Assembly (NCBI RefSeq): GCF_001008165.2
Contig: NZ_CP011452.2
Location: 372,001 to 436,000 of the forward strand
Source: Croceibacterium atlanticum
Lineage (GTDB): Bacteria; Pseudomonadota; Alphaproteobacteria; Sphingomonadales; Sphingomonadaceae
Direction of reading: 5' to 3'
DNA: 64,000 bases
Shown: in pieces, positions 1-9,805 of the stretch
Position numbering within the stretch: position 1 is the stretch's first letter
How the letters are laid out: each line of letters starts with the position of its first letter
The notes under the pieces: model-generated
The model's input: only the letters and a program-made list of their open reading frames with translations
What the model was told of the DNA's origin: nothing
Database searches by the model: none
Made by a program: the position numbers and the translations under genes

Positions 1-1374
1 GGGCAGCATCACAAGGCGCTGAACGCCGCCGTAAAGGCGCTCGAAGCAGATCCGAAGGATCCCCGCGCGCTGGAATTCCGCGCGCAATTGGAACGGGATT
101 CGGCTGGGCTGATCGCGGCTTTGCCTTGGTATGAAAGGGCGCTTGAAATCGCGCCGGACGATCTTGGCCTGCTGGGCGGATATGCCGCGACCTTGGGGGA
201 AGCGGGGCGAGCGCGAGACATGCTCGGCACCGTGCGCCGGATGATCGAACTCGATGGCGGAAATCCGCGCGCTTATTATCTTCAGGCGGTATTGGCGGCC
301 CGGGCTGGCAAGACAGACCTTGCGCGCAAACTGATGTGGCGCACGGACGGCGCATTCGACCAATTGCCGGCGGGGATGCTGCTCAACGGCGTGCTCGAAA
401 TGCAGATGGGTAATGCGCGCCTCGCCATGGAACAGTTCGACCGGCTGATCCGGATGCAGCCCGATAATGTCGCGGCAAAGGAACTTCTTGGCCGCGCCCT
501 GCTGGCCAATGGTGAAGCGAATGTGGTCATCGCCCGGCTCGCCCCGCTGGCAGACCGGGATGATGCCTCCCCCTATCTCCTGACGCTGGTCGGACGCGCC
601 CATGAACAGATGGGCCAGCGGGCGGAAGCGGCGCCCTATCTCGACAGGGCCGCGGCGGGCCGACCGACCGGGATACATGTGATGCCCAACGGGCCGGCTG
701 CGGAACTGACGATATGGCGCTGGCGCGATGATCCCGACAGGGCCGAGGTGGCCGTGCCTCTGCTGCGCAAATTGCTGGCCGAAGGGCGCGCGGAAGAGGC
801 GCGCCGCCACGCCGCAAAGCTGATCGAACGCTATCCCGATTCCGCCGATATCGAGGTGCTGGCCGGAGATGTCGCCTTGCTGGCCGGCGCCCCCGGCGAT
901 GCCCTGCCGCTCTATGCAGAAGCGGCAAGAATCCGTTTCGACCGGCCTTTGGTGCAGCGCATGGTGGCCGCCTCGCTTGCGGCGGGCCAACGTCACCGGG
1001 CGCGCGAATTGCTCGAAACCTATCTTGCCGGTAATCCGCGCGATGCCATCATGGCTTCATGGCTCGGCCAGTTCCTGGCGGATGACGGCTATTGGGGCCG
1101 GGCGCAGGACTTGCTGTTTCATGCCAGCCGCATCGGCGGGGGCAGAGATCCCTATCTGCTGGCTGACCTCGCCGCTGCGGAGCTTCGCACGGGGGGCAAT
1201 TCTGCGGCGCGCAGCAATGCCGCCCACGCCTATGGTCTGCAGCGCGCCAATGGCGCGGTGGCGGCGGTTCTTGCCCGCACGATCGACCGCGTGGGCGGAG
1301 ATAACGAATCCGCCCGCACATTGTTCGCCAAAGCGGAGGCGCTTTCACGCCCCACCACGCTTGCCGGGCGTTAA
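1..1374 (+). CDS. TPR-repeat protein, C-terminal part (5' end outside window)
   Basis: The reading frame is open from base 1, so the start lies upstream of the window; the first internal ATG is at 88. The visible ~457 residues are Ala/Leu/Arg-rich helical hairpins of tetratricopeptide type (for example ALPWYERALEIAPDDLGLL and AMEQFDRLIRMQPDNVAAKE), with the usual ~34-residue spacing, repeated through to the end. TPR arrays are protein-interaction scaffolds and no catalytic domain is visible, so the role is unknown. No export signal can be judged because the N-terminus is missing. Its stop overlaps the end of the convergent DUF475 gene by 4 bp. Confidence 0.8.
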   Translation, partial: GQHHKALNAAVKALEADPKDPRALEFRAQLERDSAGLIAALPWYERALEIAPDDLGLLGGYAATLGEAGRARDMLGTVRRMIELDGGNPRAYYLQAVLAARAGKTDLARKLMWRTDGAFDQLPAGMLLNGVLEMQMGNARLAMEQFDRLIRMQPDNVAAKELLGRALLANGEANVVIARLAPLADRDDASPYLLTLVGRAHEQMGQRAEAAPYLDRAAAGRPTGIHVMPNGPAAELTIWRWRDDPDRAEVAVPLLRKLLAEGRAEEARRHAAKLIERYPDSADIEVLAGDVALLAGAPGDALPLYAEAARIRFDRPLVQRMVAASLAAGQRHRARELLETYLAGNPRDAIMASWLGQFLADDGYWGRAQDLLFHASRIGGGRDPYLLADLAAAELRTGGNSAARSNAAHAYGLQRANGAVAAVLARTIDRVGGDNESARTLFAKAEALSRPTTLAGR

Positions 1375-2453
1375 CCCATGGGCGGCGCCGCGCCTTCCGG
1401 GTGGCGGCGATTATGGCGGACGGACCACCACAGCGAAACGCCGATCAGGACCGCGCCGATCAGCCCGGTAATCGCTTCTGGAATGTGGAAGCGGGAAGAC
1501 AGCAGCATGATCGCGCCCAGCGCCAGAATCGCCCAGAATGCGCCATGTTCGAGGAAGCGATATTCAGCCAGCGTGCCTTTCTTCACCAGCATGATCGTCA
1601 TCGAACGGACGAACATCGCGCCTATGGACAGGCCCAGCGCGATCACGATCATGTTGTTGGACAGCGCGAAGGCGCCAATCACGCCGTCAAAGCTGAAACT
1701 GGCATCCAGCACGTTGAGATAGAGGAAGCCGCCCAGGCCCGATGCCACGATCGCGCCGCGTGCCCGCGCCGCTTCCTCGCGCATTTCGAGGATGGTGCTG
1801 ATCGCTTCCACCGCCACGAAGGTGACGATGCCCAGCATGCCGGCGACGAGGAAAGTCAGCGCTTCGCCATTTTCCAGCATCAGCGAAATTCCGAACATGG
1901 TCAGCAGCAGCAGGGCGATCTCCACAGCCGGAACGCGGGAGAATTTTGACAGCTTCCGCTCGATCACGGCGATCCAGTGCACGTCCTTGTCCGCATCGAA
2001 GAAGAATTTCGATCCGACCAGCGACAGGAAGGCACCGCCGAAGCCGGCAATGCCGACATGGGCGGAAGAGACGATCCGTTCATATTCCTGCGGTTCGTTC
2101 AAAGAGAGATGTATCGTTTCCACCGGCCCCAGTCCGGCGGCAATGGCGACGATGGCCAGCGGAAACACCACGCGCATCCCGAACACCGCGAATGCCATGC
2201 CCCAGGTCAGGAAACGGCGTTGCCATACATCGTCCATTTCCTTCAGCACGGTGGCGTTTACCACCGCATTGTCGAAGCTGAGCGAGACTTCGAGCACGGA
2301 AAGCACGGCCACGATCCACAACATGGCAAGCGTATCCTGCAAGCTGCCTGAAGAGGCCCAGCCATACCAGGCGGCCAGACCAAGACAGATCAGGGTGAAG
2401 GCTATCGAGCCGCGATAGAAGCGAAGCAATTCTGGTCCTTTCCGGGGGCGCAT
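1371..2453 (-). CDS. DUF475 family integral membrane protein (TerC-like superfamily)
   Basis: 360 residues with about nine hydrophobic segments. The motifs LEVSLSFDNAVVNA (about residues 53-66) and LDASFSFDGVIGAFALSNN (about 250-268) are the paired acidic transmembrane signatures of the DUF475/TerC-like group, whose better-known relatives are linked to metal-ion export or tellurite resistance. The family function itself is not established. Start chosen at the only upstream ATG. It converges on the TPR gene, with a 4-bp overlap of the 3' ends, and lies downstream of panB on the same strand with a 35-bp gap, so cotranscription is possible. Confidence 0.8.
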   Translation of the reverse strand: MRPRKGPELLRFYRGSIAFTLICLGLAAWYGWASSGSLQDTLAMLWIVAVLSVLEVSLSFDNAVVNATVLKEMDDVWQRRFLTWGMAFAVFGMRVVFPLAIVAIAAGLGPVETIHLSLNEPQEYERIVSSAHVGIAGFGGAFLSLVGSKFFFDADKDVHWIAVIERKLSKFSRVPAVEIALLLLTMFGISLMLENGEALTFLVAGMLGIVTFVAVEAISTILEMREEAARARGAIVASGLGGFLYLNVLDASFSFDGVIGAFALSNNMIVIALGLSIGAMFVRSMTIMLVKKGTLAEYRFLEHGAFWAILALGAIMLLSSRFHIPEAITGLIGAVLIGVSLWWSVRHNRRHPEGAAPPMG

Positions 2454-2488
2454 ATCCGCGCAAATCAGTTGCGAGCAGGGCCTCTAGC

Positions 2489-3358
2489 CTATTTCGGCTG
2501 GTATGTCTGTTCCGCACCGGGGAAGCTGCGATCGCGTACTTCTTTTGCATAATGTTCGGCCGCGCTGGCAATATTCGCGGCGATATCATCATAACGTTTC
2601 ACGAAGCGCGGGACGCGTTCGAACATGCCCAGCATGTCTTCGGTCACCAATACCTGGCCATCGCATCTGGCAGAAGCGCCGATACCGATGGTGGGGCAGG
2701 ACACGGCCGAGGTGACGGCAATGGCGATCGGTTCCACCACGCCTTCCACTACGATGGCGCAGGCGCCTGCATCGCATAACGCCCTGGCATCGCCGACTAT
2801 CTTTTCCGCTTCGGCATCGCTGCGCCCGCGCGCGCCATATCCGCCCAGCACGTTGACCGCCTGAGGCGTCAGGCCGACATGGCCGACCACCGGAATGCCG
2901 CGCGAATTGAGGAAGGCGACCGTTTCCGCCATCGCTTCTCCGCCTTCCAGCTTTACCGCGGCGGCGCCGCTTTCCTTCAGCAGCATGGCCGCGCTGTCGA
3001 ATGCCTGCTGCGGCGAAGCTTCGTAGGAGCCGAAGGGCATGTCGACCACGACCACCGCATGATAGCTGCCGCGCACCACGGCCGCCGCATGATCGGCCAT
3101 CATTCGCATCGTCACGGGAATGGTGGAAGGCAGGCCATAGATTACCTGGCCCAGCGAATCCCCGACCAGCAGCATGTCGCAATGCGCATCCAGCAATTGT
3201 GCCTGCCGCGCCGTATAGGCCGTGAGCATCACGATCGGTTCTTCGGTAACGCCGTCCTGCTTGCGCGCGCGAATGGCGGGGACGGTCAGCCGGCGCATCG
3301 GCGCAGGGGTCGGATTGGCGCGGCTGGTCGCTGTATCGAGCTGGAAGGTAGTGGACAT
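2489..3358 (-). CDS. panB: 3-methyl-2-oxobutanoate hydroxymethyltransferase
   Basis: First step of pantothenate synthesis: transfers a hydroxymethyl group from 5,10-methylene-THF to 2-oxoisovalerate, giving ketopantoate in the cytoplasm. 289 residues, slightly longer than the usual ~265 because of a ~22-residue N-terminal extension. Family motifs seen: [29 protein letters not shown] (metal and substrate site), [18 protein letters not shown], and [23 protein letters not shown] near the C-terminus. No panC is adjacent. The substrate comes from the valine pathway, whose genes ilvBHC lie ~20 kb away in the same window. It faces the divergent transporter gene across 88 bp. Confidence 0.96.
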   Translation of the reverse strand: MSTTFQLDTATSRANPTPAPMRRLTVPAIRARKQDGVTEEPIVMLTAYTARQAQLLDAHCDMLLVGDSLGQVIYGLPSTIPVTMRMMADHAAAVVRGSYHAVVVVDMPFGSYEASPQQAFDSAAMLLKESGAAAVKLEGGEAMAETVAFLNSRGIPVVGHVGLTPQAVNVLGGYGARGRSDAEAEKIVGDARALCDAGACAIVVEGVVEPIAIAVTSAVSCPTIGIGASARCDGQVLVTEDMLGMFERVPRFVKRYDDIAANIASAAEHYAKEVRDRSFPGAEQTYQPK

Positions 3359-3446
3359 GACGGCTTTCTAGCAAATGGCGCTCTCGACGCGAGCCACATT
3401 TCGTTGCAACAGAGACTTTGACGGGATTCAGGGCAACGGAGACGAC

Positions 3447-4865
3447 ATGGCAATCACGGGGTCGACAGGTGGCAGGGAAGGCTGGTCTTCGCGCACGGCC
3501 TTTGTGCTGGCGGCAATCGGTTCCGCGGTCGGATTGGGCAATTTGTGGCGTTTCCCTGCGGAAGCGGGCAATAATGGCGGCGGCGCTTTCGTGCTGTTCT
3601 ACATATTGTGCGTGGTGCTTATCGGCCTGCCCGTCCTGCTGGCAGAGACATTGATCGGCCGGCACGGCCAGTCCTCCGCTCCGGAAAGCGTGCGCCGCCT
3701 GGCCAAGGAATCACGGGCTTCGAAACATTGGGACGTGCTGGCCTCGCTCGGCGTGTTGTCCGCCTTCCTCATTCTCAGCTTCTATTGCGTCGTGGGTGGC
3801 TGGGTATTCTATTATGTGGGTATCTTCTTCAGCGATCTGGTTCAGACCGGGATAACCGGCGGCGCCTTCGAAGGGCGCGATCCGGCGGAGATCGAGGCGT
3901 TGTTGCCGGGGCTTTTCGGCAATGGGCCGCTGATGGTCGGGCTGGATTTGCTGTTCCTTGCAGTGACGTATTTCTTCGTCGCGCGCGGTGTTTCCGGCGG
4001 GATCGAGGTAATGGCCGTGTGGCTGATGCCGGCCTTCTTTTTCCTGCTTATCGGGATTACGATCTACGGCGCTTTCGGCGGTGAATTCACGGAAAGCCTG
4101 ACTTATCTCTTCACCTTCGAGCCGGAGAAGCTGACCGGCCCCGTGATGCTTGCGGCACTGGGGCAGGCCTTCTTTTCCCTTTCGCTCGGCGTTGCGGGCA
4201 TGATCACCTATGGCGGTTATGTGGGCCGGAACGTCAATCTGGCCGGCACTTCCGCGATCATTTCCGGCGCCGATACGGCCGTGGCCCTGCTGGCGGGCCT
4301 GTGCCTGTTTCCGATCGTCTTTGCCGCTGGCCTGCCGGCCAATGCCGGTCCGGGCCTGATGTTCCAGACCTTGCCGCACGCCTTCCAGTCCATGCCGGGC
4401 GGGTCGCTGGTGGGCATCCTGTTCTTCATCATGGTTTCCGTTGCCGCGCTGACCAGTTCGGTTGCCTTGCTGGAAGTGCCCACGTCCTGGATGATCGAGA
4501 AATTCAAGCTGACGCGCATCGTCAGTTCAGCGCTGGTTGCGCTTGGTGCGCTGGCGCTGGGTTCGCTGGCGGCGCTGTCCTTCAACATGCTGGCCGATTT
4601 TCGCCCGCTCGGCTTCATCCCGCTTTTTGCGGAAACCAATTTCTTCGACACGCTGGACGGGGTGACGGCAAAGCTGTTCATGCCGATTGCGGCGATCCTG
4701 ACTTGCATCTTCGTCGGCTGGATCGCGGATCAGAAGCTGATCGATTCGGAGAACGGCCTGTCTGGCGGATTGCATCTGTTCTGGCGTTTCCTCGTGCGCT
4801 GGGCCTGCCCGCTGGCTCTTGCTGCGATCACCATTGTCGGCATCTTTCCCGATCTCTTTGCCTGA
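3447..4865 (+). CDS. sodium-dependent transporter, NSS/SNF family
   Basis: Neurotransmitter:sodium symporter (LeuT-fold) family, predicted inner-membrane amino-acid or related solute importer driven by Na+. 472 residues with about 11-12 membrane segments. The TM1 signature AIGSAVGLGNLWRFP, with the unwound glycine-rich Na+/substrate site, is followed by GGGAFVLFYILCVVLIGLPVLLAE. Start set at ATG 3447, preceded by GGAGAC at proper spacing; an upstream in-frame ATG at 3375 would add 24 residues with no family resemblance. Substrate cannot be told from sequence. Monocistronic as far as visible; the gene before it (panB) is divergent. Confidence 0.9.
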   Translation: MAITGSTGGREGWSSRTAFVLAAIGSAVGLGNLWRFPAEAGNNGGGAFVLFYILCVVLIGLPVLLAETLIGRHGQSSAPESVRRLAKESRASKHWDVLASLGVLSAFLILSFYCVVGGWVFYYVGIFFSDLVQTGITGGAFEGRDPAEIEALLPGLFGNGPLMVGLDLLFLAVTYFFVARGVSGGIEVMAVWLMPAFFFLLIGITIYGAFGGEFTESLTYLFTFEPEKLTGPVMLAALGQAFFSLSLGVAGMITYGGYVGRNVNLAGTSAIISGADTAVALLAGLCLFPIVFAAGLPANAGPGLMFQTLPHAFQSMPGGSLVGILFFIMVSVAALTSSVALLEVPTSWMIEKFKLTRIVSSALVALGALALGSLAALSFNMLADFRPLGFIPLFAETNFFDTLDGVTAKLFMPIAAILTCIFVGWIADQKLIDSENGLSGGLHLFWRFLVRWACPLALAAITIVGIFPDLFA

Positions 4866-5026
4866 TTGCGTGTCTGACTGCGGGGGCGTTCCAGGTTAGA
4901 GATTCGGGCGTAGTGGCGTTTCGCCATCATCCGGCATCGCCCATTTGGCCGTCTGGCTGGACGCCGCGTCGCGGGTAATCATGGGGACCGCAATGCAGGG
5001 ATCATTCCGAGGCCGAGTGACTTTCA

Positions 5027-5756
5027 TTGTGGATGAGAATTTCCACGGAGATCGGCCATTTCAGGCTGGAGCGATTTCTGATCGCCCTTCTGGCCCTGGC
5101 TGCATTGCTGCTGGCCGGCCGTGCCTGGCTGGAGGATCATCCGCAGCATAATCCCTGGGCCCCGCTGAATCTGAACGATCCTCCTGGCTGGGCGACCCAG
5201 CGAAAGCTGGCCGATCTACGGGGCAATCCGCAATCGTGCCGCGCCGTATTGGAACGCAGCGGAGTTGAATTCGCTGCGCTGGAACCGGCGGGCGAGGGGG
5301 GCCTGCCTACGGGATGACCGAACCGTTCTGGCAGAAACTCCGCTGAGCCCCCGCCAGCCGGCCACCACCTGTGCGGTGGCTGCCGGGCTGGAACTGTGGT
5401 TGCGGCATGCTGTGGATACGGCAGCGCGCGAATTGCTCGGCTCTCCAGTGGCACATATCGAACATCTGGGGACATATAGCTGCCGCCGGCTCTATGGCCG
5501 CTCCACGGGCAACTGGAGCGAACACGCCACAGGCAATGCCATCGATATTGCGGCCTTCGTTCTGGAGGACGGCCGGCGCGTCAGTGTGCTGAGCGACTGG
5601 GATGACGCGGGGGATGCCGCGCAATTCCTTCACCGCGTGCGCGATAGAGCCTGTAGTATATTCGGGACGGTTCTTTCGCCCGATTATAACGAGGCACATG
5701 CCGATCACTTCCATATGGACCAGGAAGAGCGCAATTTGGGCAGTGTCTGCCGGTAA
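5027..5756 (+). pseudogene. extensin-like C-terminal domain protein, frameshifted
   Basis: Two overlapping frames encode consecutive parts of one extensin-family protein. 5027-5317 gives a membrane-anchored N-terminus (hydrophobic LIALLALAALLLAGRAWL), then WAPLNLNDPPGWATQRKLADL and CRAVLERSGVEFAALEPAGEG. The domain then resumes one frame over from about 5300 (ACLRDDRTVLAETPLSPRQP), runs through TCAVAAGLELWLRHAV, LGTYSCRRLYG, WSEHATGNAIDIAAF and ends HADHFHMDQ...CR at 5756. Deleting one G from the G6 run at 5296-5301 restores a single ~242-residue frame. The second half keeps its conserved Cys, His and Asp residues, so this may be a recent mutation, a phase-variable tract or a sequencing error. 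Start codon uncertain (5027 or 5033). Confidence 0.8.
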
Positions 5757-5823
5757 CACCACGACTGATTAGCTAACTTATTGTTTATCAATCGCCAGTA
5801 TCGCTCCGTGTGGGGAGTATCGA

Positions 5824-6327
5824 TTGGTCGTGAACAAGCCACGCGAACCACGCGAAACGGTCAATATCACGGTCCGGTTTCGCAGCGATTCCGGCTGGGA
5901 TGATGCGCATATCCGCAATGTTTCCTCGCGCGGGCTGATGGCTGAATGCGATGAACCTCCCCCATCCGGATCCTATATCGAAATTCGCCGCGGATCATAT
6001 GTGGTTGTCGGCCGCATCGTCTGGGCCGGTTACGATCGTTTTGGCATGCGCGCGCAGGACCGTATCCAGCTGTCCCAGTTGGAGGAGCCCACGAAAGTTG
6101 CGAGGCGGGCGAATGACCGCCGTGCGGCGCCGCGCAAGCCCGAAACAGCAGCCGCATATCGGCCGAGCATGGGAGAAAGGCAGGCACGCAGCGCGCGCTT
6201 TTCCAGGGCGTTTCAATTCATCGCCATCGTCGTAATCGCCGGCGCGGCGGCGGCAGCTGTTGCCGAGACGGTCTTCAATATCCTCTCACGGCCGATCACG
6301 GTGGTTGAACGGGCCCTGGCTGGCTGA
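5824..6327 (+). CDS. membrane-anchored PilZ domain protein
   Basis: 167 residues with a TTG start (GTG at 5830 is an alternative). Residues ~7-80 form a PilZ-like beta-barrel, the fold that binds cyclic di-GMP: the NxSxxG motif is present (NVSSRG, about 33-38) and is followed by the VVVGRIVWAGYDRFGMRAQDRI strand. The N-terminal arginine motif is not canonical RxxxR but KPREPR, so ligand binding is uncertain. A basic linker (RRANDRRAAPRKP) leads to one transmembrane segment (about 128-152, FIAIVVIAGAAAAAVAETVF), which puts the PilZ domain in the cytoplasm. It ends 13 bp before the convergent phoB stop. Confidence 0.78.
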   Translation: MVVNKPREPRETVNITVRFRSDSGWDDAHIRNVSSRGLMAECDEPPPSGSYIEIRRGSYVVVGRIVWAGYDRFGMRAQDRIQLSQLEEPTKVARRANDRRAAPRKPETAAAYRPSMGERQARSARFSRAFQFIAIVVIAGAAAAAVAETVFNILSRPITVVERALAG

Positions 6328-6340
6328 GGGCAAAGGAAGA

Positions 6341-7030
6341 TCAGACGGGTTCGAGAGCGTAACCGGCCGAACGGACGGTGCGGATCGGATCCTTGCCGTG
6401 TTCGATGGTGATGGCCTTGCGAAGGCGGCGGATATGCACATCCACCGTGCGTTCTTCGATCTCGCTGCCAGTGCCCCAGACTGCATCGAGCAATTGGCTG
6501 CGCGAAAAGACCCGGCGCGGATGTTCCATGAAGAATTTCAGCAGGCGATATTCGGTCGGTCCGACCTGCAACTGGCGGCCGCGGCGTTCCACGCGGTGGG
6601 CGACGGGATCGAGCCGCATATCGCCAGCCTCGATCGTTTCCCCGGCCAGGGCAGGGCGGACCCGGCGCAGCACGGCGGACACGCGGGCCAGCAATTCGCG
6701 CGGTGAAAACGGCTTGGTCAGATAATCGTCCGCCCCGGTTTCCAGCCCGCGCACACGGTCATCCTCCGCTTCGCGCGCAGTCAGCATGATGATCGGGACA
6801 TGGGCGGTGGTCTTGTCGCGCCGCAGGCGGCGGCACACTTCGATCCCGCTTGTGCCTTCGATCATCCAGTCCAGGATGACGAGATCAGGAGCGTCTTCGG
6901 AAGCAAGGACCAGGGCTTCATCGCCATCGGCGGTAACGCGGACATCATAGCCTTCACTCTCGAAACGGTATTCCAGCAGTTCGGCAAGAGCGAGATCGTC
7001 TTCGACAAGCAGAAGTTTGGGCGCGGACAC
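6341..7030 (-). CDS. phoB: phosphate regulon response regulator PhoB
   Basis: OmpR/PhoB-type response regulator, 229 residues. Receiver domain ~4-120 with acidic pocket E10-D11-D12, phosphoacceptor D54, T84 and K106 (TKPFSPREL). The C-terminal winged helix (~130-227) shows EYRLLKFFMEHPRRVFSRSQLLDAVWG and RTVDVHIRRLRKAI. When phosphorylated by PhoR it binds Pho boxes to activate phosphate-scavenging genes. It is the last gene of the phoR-porin-pstSCAB-phoU-phoB cluster, 77 bp behind phoU, and that gap holds a good Pho box, so it is probably also expressed from its own autoregulated promoter. Confidence 0.97.
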   Translation of the reverse strand: MSAPKLLLVEDDLALAELLEYRFESEGYDVRVTADGDEALVLASEDAPDLVILDWMIEGTSGIEVCRRLRRDKTTAHVPIIMLTAREAEDDRVRGLETGADDYLTKPFSPRELLARVSAVLRRVRPALAGETIEAGDMRLDPVAHRVERRGRQLQVGPTEYRLLKFFMEHPRRVFSRSQLLDAVWGTGSEIEERTVDVHIRRLRKAITIEHGKDPIRTVRSAGYALEPV

Positions 7031-7070
7031 GATGTTATCCCCTTTCGTGCAAGCCCATAACCACTGTCAT

Positions 7071-7088
7071 ATTACAGTCTTGCGACAG
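7071..7088 (-). promoter_or_regulatory. Pho box upstream of phoB
   Basis: On the minus strand the 18-mer CTGTCGCAAGACTGTAAT matches the enterobacterial Pho-box consensus (two CTGTCAT-like heptamers 11 bp apart) at 14 of 18 positions. TTATGG lies 10 bp downstream as a plausible -10, which is the usual Pho-promoter geometry, and the phoB ATG is 41 bp from the box. The overlapping plus-strand 18-mer at 7064-7081 also scores well (15 of 18), but no gene reads that way. Inferred role: phosphate-dependent autoactivation of phoB. Confidence 0.65.
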
Positions 7089-7107
7089 AAATGGGTCAAC
7101 ACCCCGA

Positions 7108-7779
7108 TCAGCGGTCAATATCGTCTGGATATGCGCCTGTCGCAGCGAAGTGCACCATTTCGGCAACATTGGTCGCATGGTCGCCAATGCGTTCCAGGTT
7201 GCGGGCGACGAACAGATATTGCGCCGCCGTGCTGATGGTGGAGGGATTTTCCACCATGTGGCTGACGAGATTACGGAAAATGCTGTCGTAGAAAGCATCG
7301 ACGCGGCTGTCGCGTTCGATCACTTCGCGGGCAACGATCGGATCGCGCGCGGCATAGGCGGTCAGCACGTCATGCACCATTTCGGCAGCAAGTTCGCCCA
7401 TGGCCGGGATCAGCGTCAGCGGTTCGAGCCGGTTACGACCTTCAATGCGGCCAACCCGCTTGGCGATATTCTTGGAATAATCGCCGATTCGTTCGATCAC
7501 GCCGCCGATCTTAAGCGCGGCGATGATTTCGCGCAGGTCATCCGCCATCGGCGCGCGCAGGGCGAGCATACGCACCGCCATCGCATCGACTTCCGTTTCC
7601 AGCGCATCGAGCTTCTTGTCGCGGGCGACGACCTGCTCGCCAAGTTCCTCGTCACCATTGACGAGGGCTTCCATGGCTTCCTGGATGGCGACTTCGGCCA
7701 AGCCGCCCATTTCGGCGATCAATCCGCGCAGGCGGGTGATGTCCTCGTCGAACGCCTTGACCGTATGTTCTGCCATCAA
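7108..7779 (-). CDS. phoU: phosphate transport system accessory regulator PhoU
   Basis: 223 residues, normal PhoU length, made of two three-helix PhoU repeats. The first carries [33 protein letters not shown] (spans of which hold the E/DxxxD metal-binding pattern); the second carries [23 protein letters not shown] and [16 protein letters not shown]. PhoU couples PstB transporter activity to PhoR signalling and prevents PhoB activation when phosphate is plentiful. The start overlaps the pstB stop by 4 bp, which indicates translational coupling. Confidence 0.96.
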   Translation of the reverse strand: MMAEHTVKAFDEDITRLRGLIAEMGGLAEVAIQEAMEALVNGDEELGEQVVARDKKLDALETEVDAMAVRMLALRAPMADDLREIIAALKIGGVIERIGDYSKNIAKRVGRIEGRNRLEPLTLIPAMGELAAEMVHDVLTAYAARDPIVAREVIERDSRVDAFYDSIFRNLVSHMVENPSTISTAAQYLFVARNLERIGDHATNVAEMVHFAATGAYPDDIDR

Positions 7780-8561
7780 CCGTATCTGCCTGTAATGTAA
7801 TCCTTGGTCCGCTCTTCACGGGGATTGGTAAATATGTCTGACGTGTGGCCGTATTCCACCATTTTGCCCAGATGGAAAAATGCAGTCCGCTGCGAAACGC
7901 GGGCGGCCTGTTGCATGGAATGGGTCACGATCACGATGGCATATCTGCCACGCAATTCGTCAATAAGTTCTTCAATTTTCGCCGTGGCGATCGGATCCAG
8001 CGCCGAACATGGTTCGTCCATCAGGATCACTTCCGGCTGTACAGCAATTGCGCGCGCAATGCACAGGCGCTGCTGCTGGCCACCCGAAAGGGCGGTGCCG
8101 GAATCGGCCAGCCGGTCTTTCACCTCGTCCCACAGGCCGGCGCGGCGCAGCGATTTCTCGACAATGGCGTCGAGATCGGCCTTGCTTTCGGCCAGGCCGT
8201 GGATCTTCGGCCCATAAGCGATGTTGTCATATATGGATTTGGGGAAGGGGTTCGGTTTCTGGAACACCATGCCCACCCGTGCACGCAATTGCACCACATC
8301 CATTCGCGAACGGTAGATGTCCTCTCCGTCCAGCTCGATCGACCCTTCCACGCGGGCGGCGGGGATCGTGTCGTTCATGCGGTTCAGAGTGCGCAGGAAG
8401 GTGGACTTGCCGCAGCCTGACGGGCCGATGAAGGCGGTCACATATTCGGTCTGAATATCGATCGAGACCGAATCGATCGCCTGCTTGTCCCCGTAAAAGA
8501 CGTTGACATCGCGAGTGCGCATCTTGGCGCTGGCATTTTCGGCAGTCGGTTCGGTCACCAC
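7776..8561 (-). CDS. pstB: phosphate ABC transporter ATP-binding protein PstB
   Basis: ATPase of the PstSCAB high-affinity phosphate importer. 261 residues: Walker [10 protein letters not shown] at 46-54, Q-loop in [15 protein letters not shown] signature LSGGQQQRL, Walker [14 protein letters not shown] and switch histidine in VIVTHSM. Cytoplasmic, acts as a dimer on PstC/PstA. Overlaps pstA upstream by 7 bp and phoU downstream by 4 bp, so the block pstA-pstB-phoU is tightly coupled. Confidence 0.97.
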   Translation of the reverse strand: MVTEPTAENASAKMRTRDVNVFYGDKQAIDSVSIDIQTEYVTAFIGPSGCGKSTFLRTLNRMNDTIPAARVEGSIELDGEDIYRSRMDVVQLRARVGMVFQKPNPFPKSIYDNIAYGPKIHGLAESKADLDAIVEKSLRRAGLWDEVKDRLADSGTALSGGQQQRLCIARAIAVQPEVILMDEPCSALDPIATAKIEELIDELRGRYAIVIVTHSMQQAARVSQRTAFFHLGKMVEYGHTSDIFTNPREERTKDYITGRYG

Positions 8562-9805
8562 TTCTTCTCGAACTTGTTACGCAGATAGATGGCAAGGCCA
8601 TTCATCAGCAGAAGGAATATCAATAGCACGATAATCGCCGCGGAAGTCCGTTCAACGAAACCACGATCGATTTCGTCGGACCACAGGAAAATCTGCACAG
8701 GAAGCACCGTTGAAGGATCGGTAAATCCATCGGGCGGAGTGGCGACGAAGGCGCGCATGCCGATCATCAGCAGCGGCGCAGTTTCGCCCAGGGCGCGCGC
8801 CATGCCGATGATCGTGCCGGTCAGAATGCCGGGCAGAGCCAGCGGCAGGACGTGATGGAAAACGACCTGGACGGGCGATGCGCCCAGCGCCATTGCACCG
8901 TCGCGGATGGATGGCGGCACAGCCTTGATGGCATTGCGGCCGGAAATCACGATCACCGGCATGGTCATCAGCGCCAGTGTCATGCCGCCGATCAGCGGGG
9001 CAGAACGGAAATGCGGGAAAATCGCCAGGAACACGGCCAGGCCCAGCAGACCGAAAATGATCGAAGGCACGGCGGCCAGATTGTTGATCGACACCTCGAT
9101 AATGTCGGTCCAGCGATTACGCGGTGCGTATTCTTCCAGGTAAAGCGCGGCAAGCACGCCGATCGGGAAGGCCAGCGCCAGAGTAACGATCATGGTCAGG
9201 ATCGAGCCCTTCAGCGCGCTCCATATCCCCACCAATTGCGGGTCTGTTGCGTCCGAACGGGTCAGGAAACCGGGATCGAAACGATTATCGAGCAATCCGC
9301 GATCGGCCAGGTCCCGAGCCAGTGGCTGCAGTTCGGGCTTGCCGTCGCCGCGCAGCGCCGCAGACAGATTCTCTCCGGCCGGAAGCCAGAATTCGGCTTC
9401 ACCTGCCATGATGGAAGGATCGGCGATGATCTCCCGCGCGACGATGCGCCATGCTTCATTGTTGAGGTGGGCAGCGCCTTCTGCACCCAATGCGCGCTCT
9501 GCACCGAAACGCACAATTTCCGGCAGGCCCTGCGTCTGCAGGGAGCGGATGGCCACCCCGGCAGTTTCGCCTGACGAAGCAACTGCCAGCGGCGTGGTGC
9601 TGAAATCCACCGGAACGCGCAGTTCCGCGCGCTGGAAACCGCCGATGCCGTTGATCGTCATGGTTGCCAGCAGGAACACCAGAACCGCGACGGAAAACAG
9701 AACCGCGCAAAGCCCGGCGATCCGGAATCGCCGTTCCGCCGCATAACGCTTCTTCAGGCGCTTCTCGAAAGCGGCCGTGCGGGTGGGGGCGACATGGTCA
9801 CTCAT
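8555..9805 (-). CDS. pstA: phosphate ABC transporter permease PstA
   Basis: 416 residues, longer than E. coli PstA (~296) because of a ~190-residue segment between the first membrane helix (about 28-55) and the permease core. Such an N-terminal periplasmic insertion is a known variant in alphaproteobacteria. The core (about 210-410) has five or six helices and the EAA-type coupling loop [36 protein letters not shown], where PstB docks. Overlaps pstC by 8 bp and pstB by 7 bp. Confidence 0.95.
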   Translation of the reverse strand: MSDHVAPTRTAAFEKRLKKRYAAERRFRIAGLCAVLFSVAVLVFLLATMTINGIGGFQRAELRVPVDFSTTPLAVASSGETAGVAIRSLQTQGLPEIVRFGAERALGAEGAAHLNNEAWRIVAREIIADPSIMAGEAEFWLPAGENLSAALRGDGKPELQPLARDLADRGLLDNRFDPGFLTRSDATDPQLVGIWSALKGSILTMIVTLALAFPIGVLAALYLEEYAPRNRWTDIIEVSINNLAAVPSIIFGLLGLAVFLAIFPHFRSAPLIGGMTLALMTMPVIVISGRNAIKAVPPSIRDGAMALGASPVQVVFHHVLPLALPGILTGTIIGMARALGETAPLLMIGMRAFVATPPDGFTDPSTVLPVQIFLWSDEIDRGFVERTSAAIIVLLIFLLLMNGLAIYLRNKFEKKW

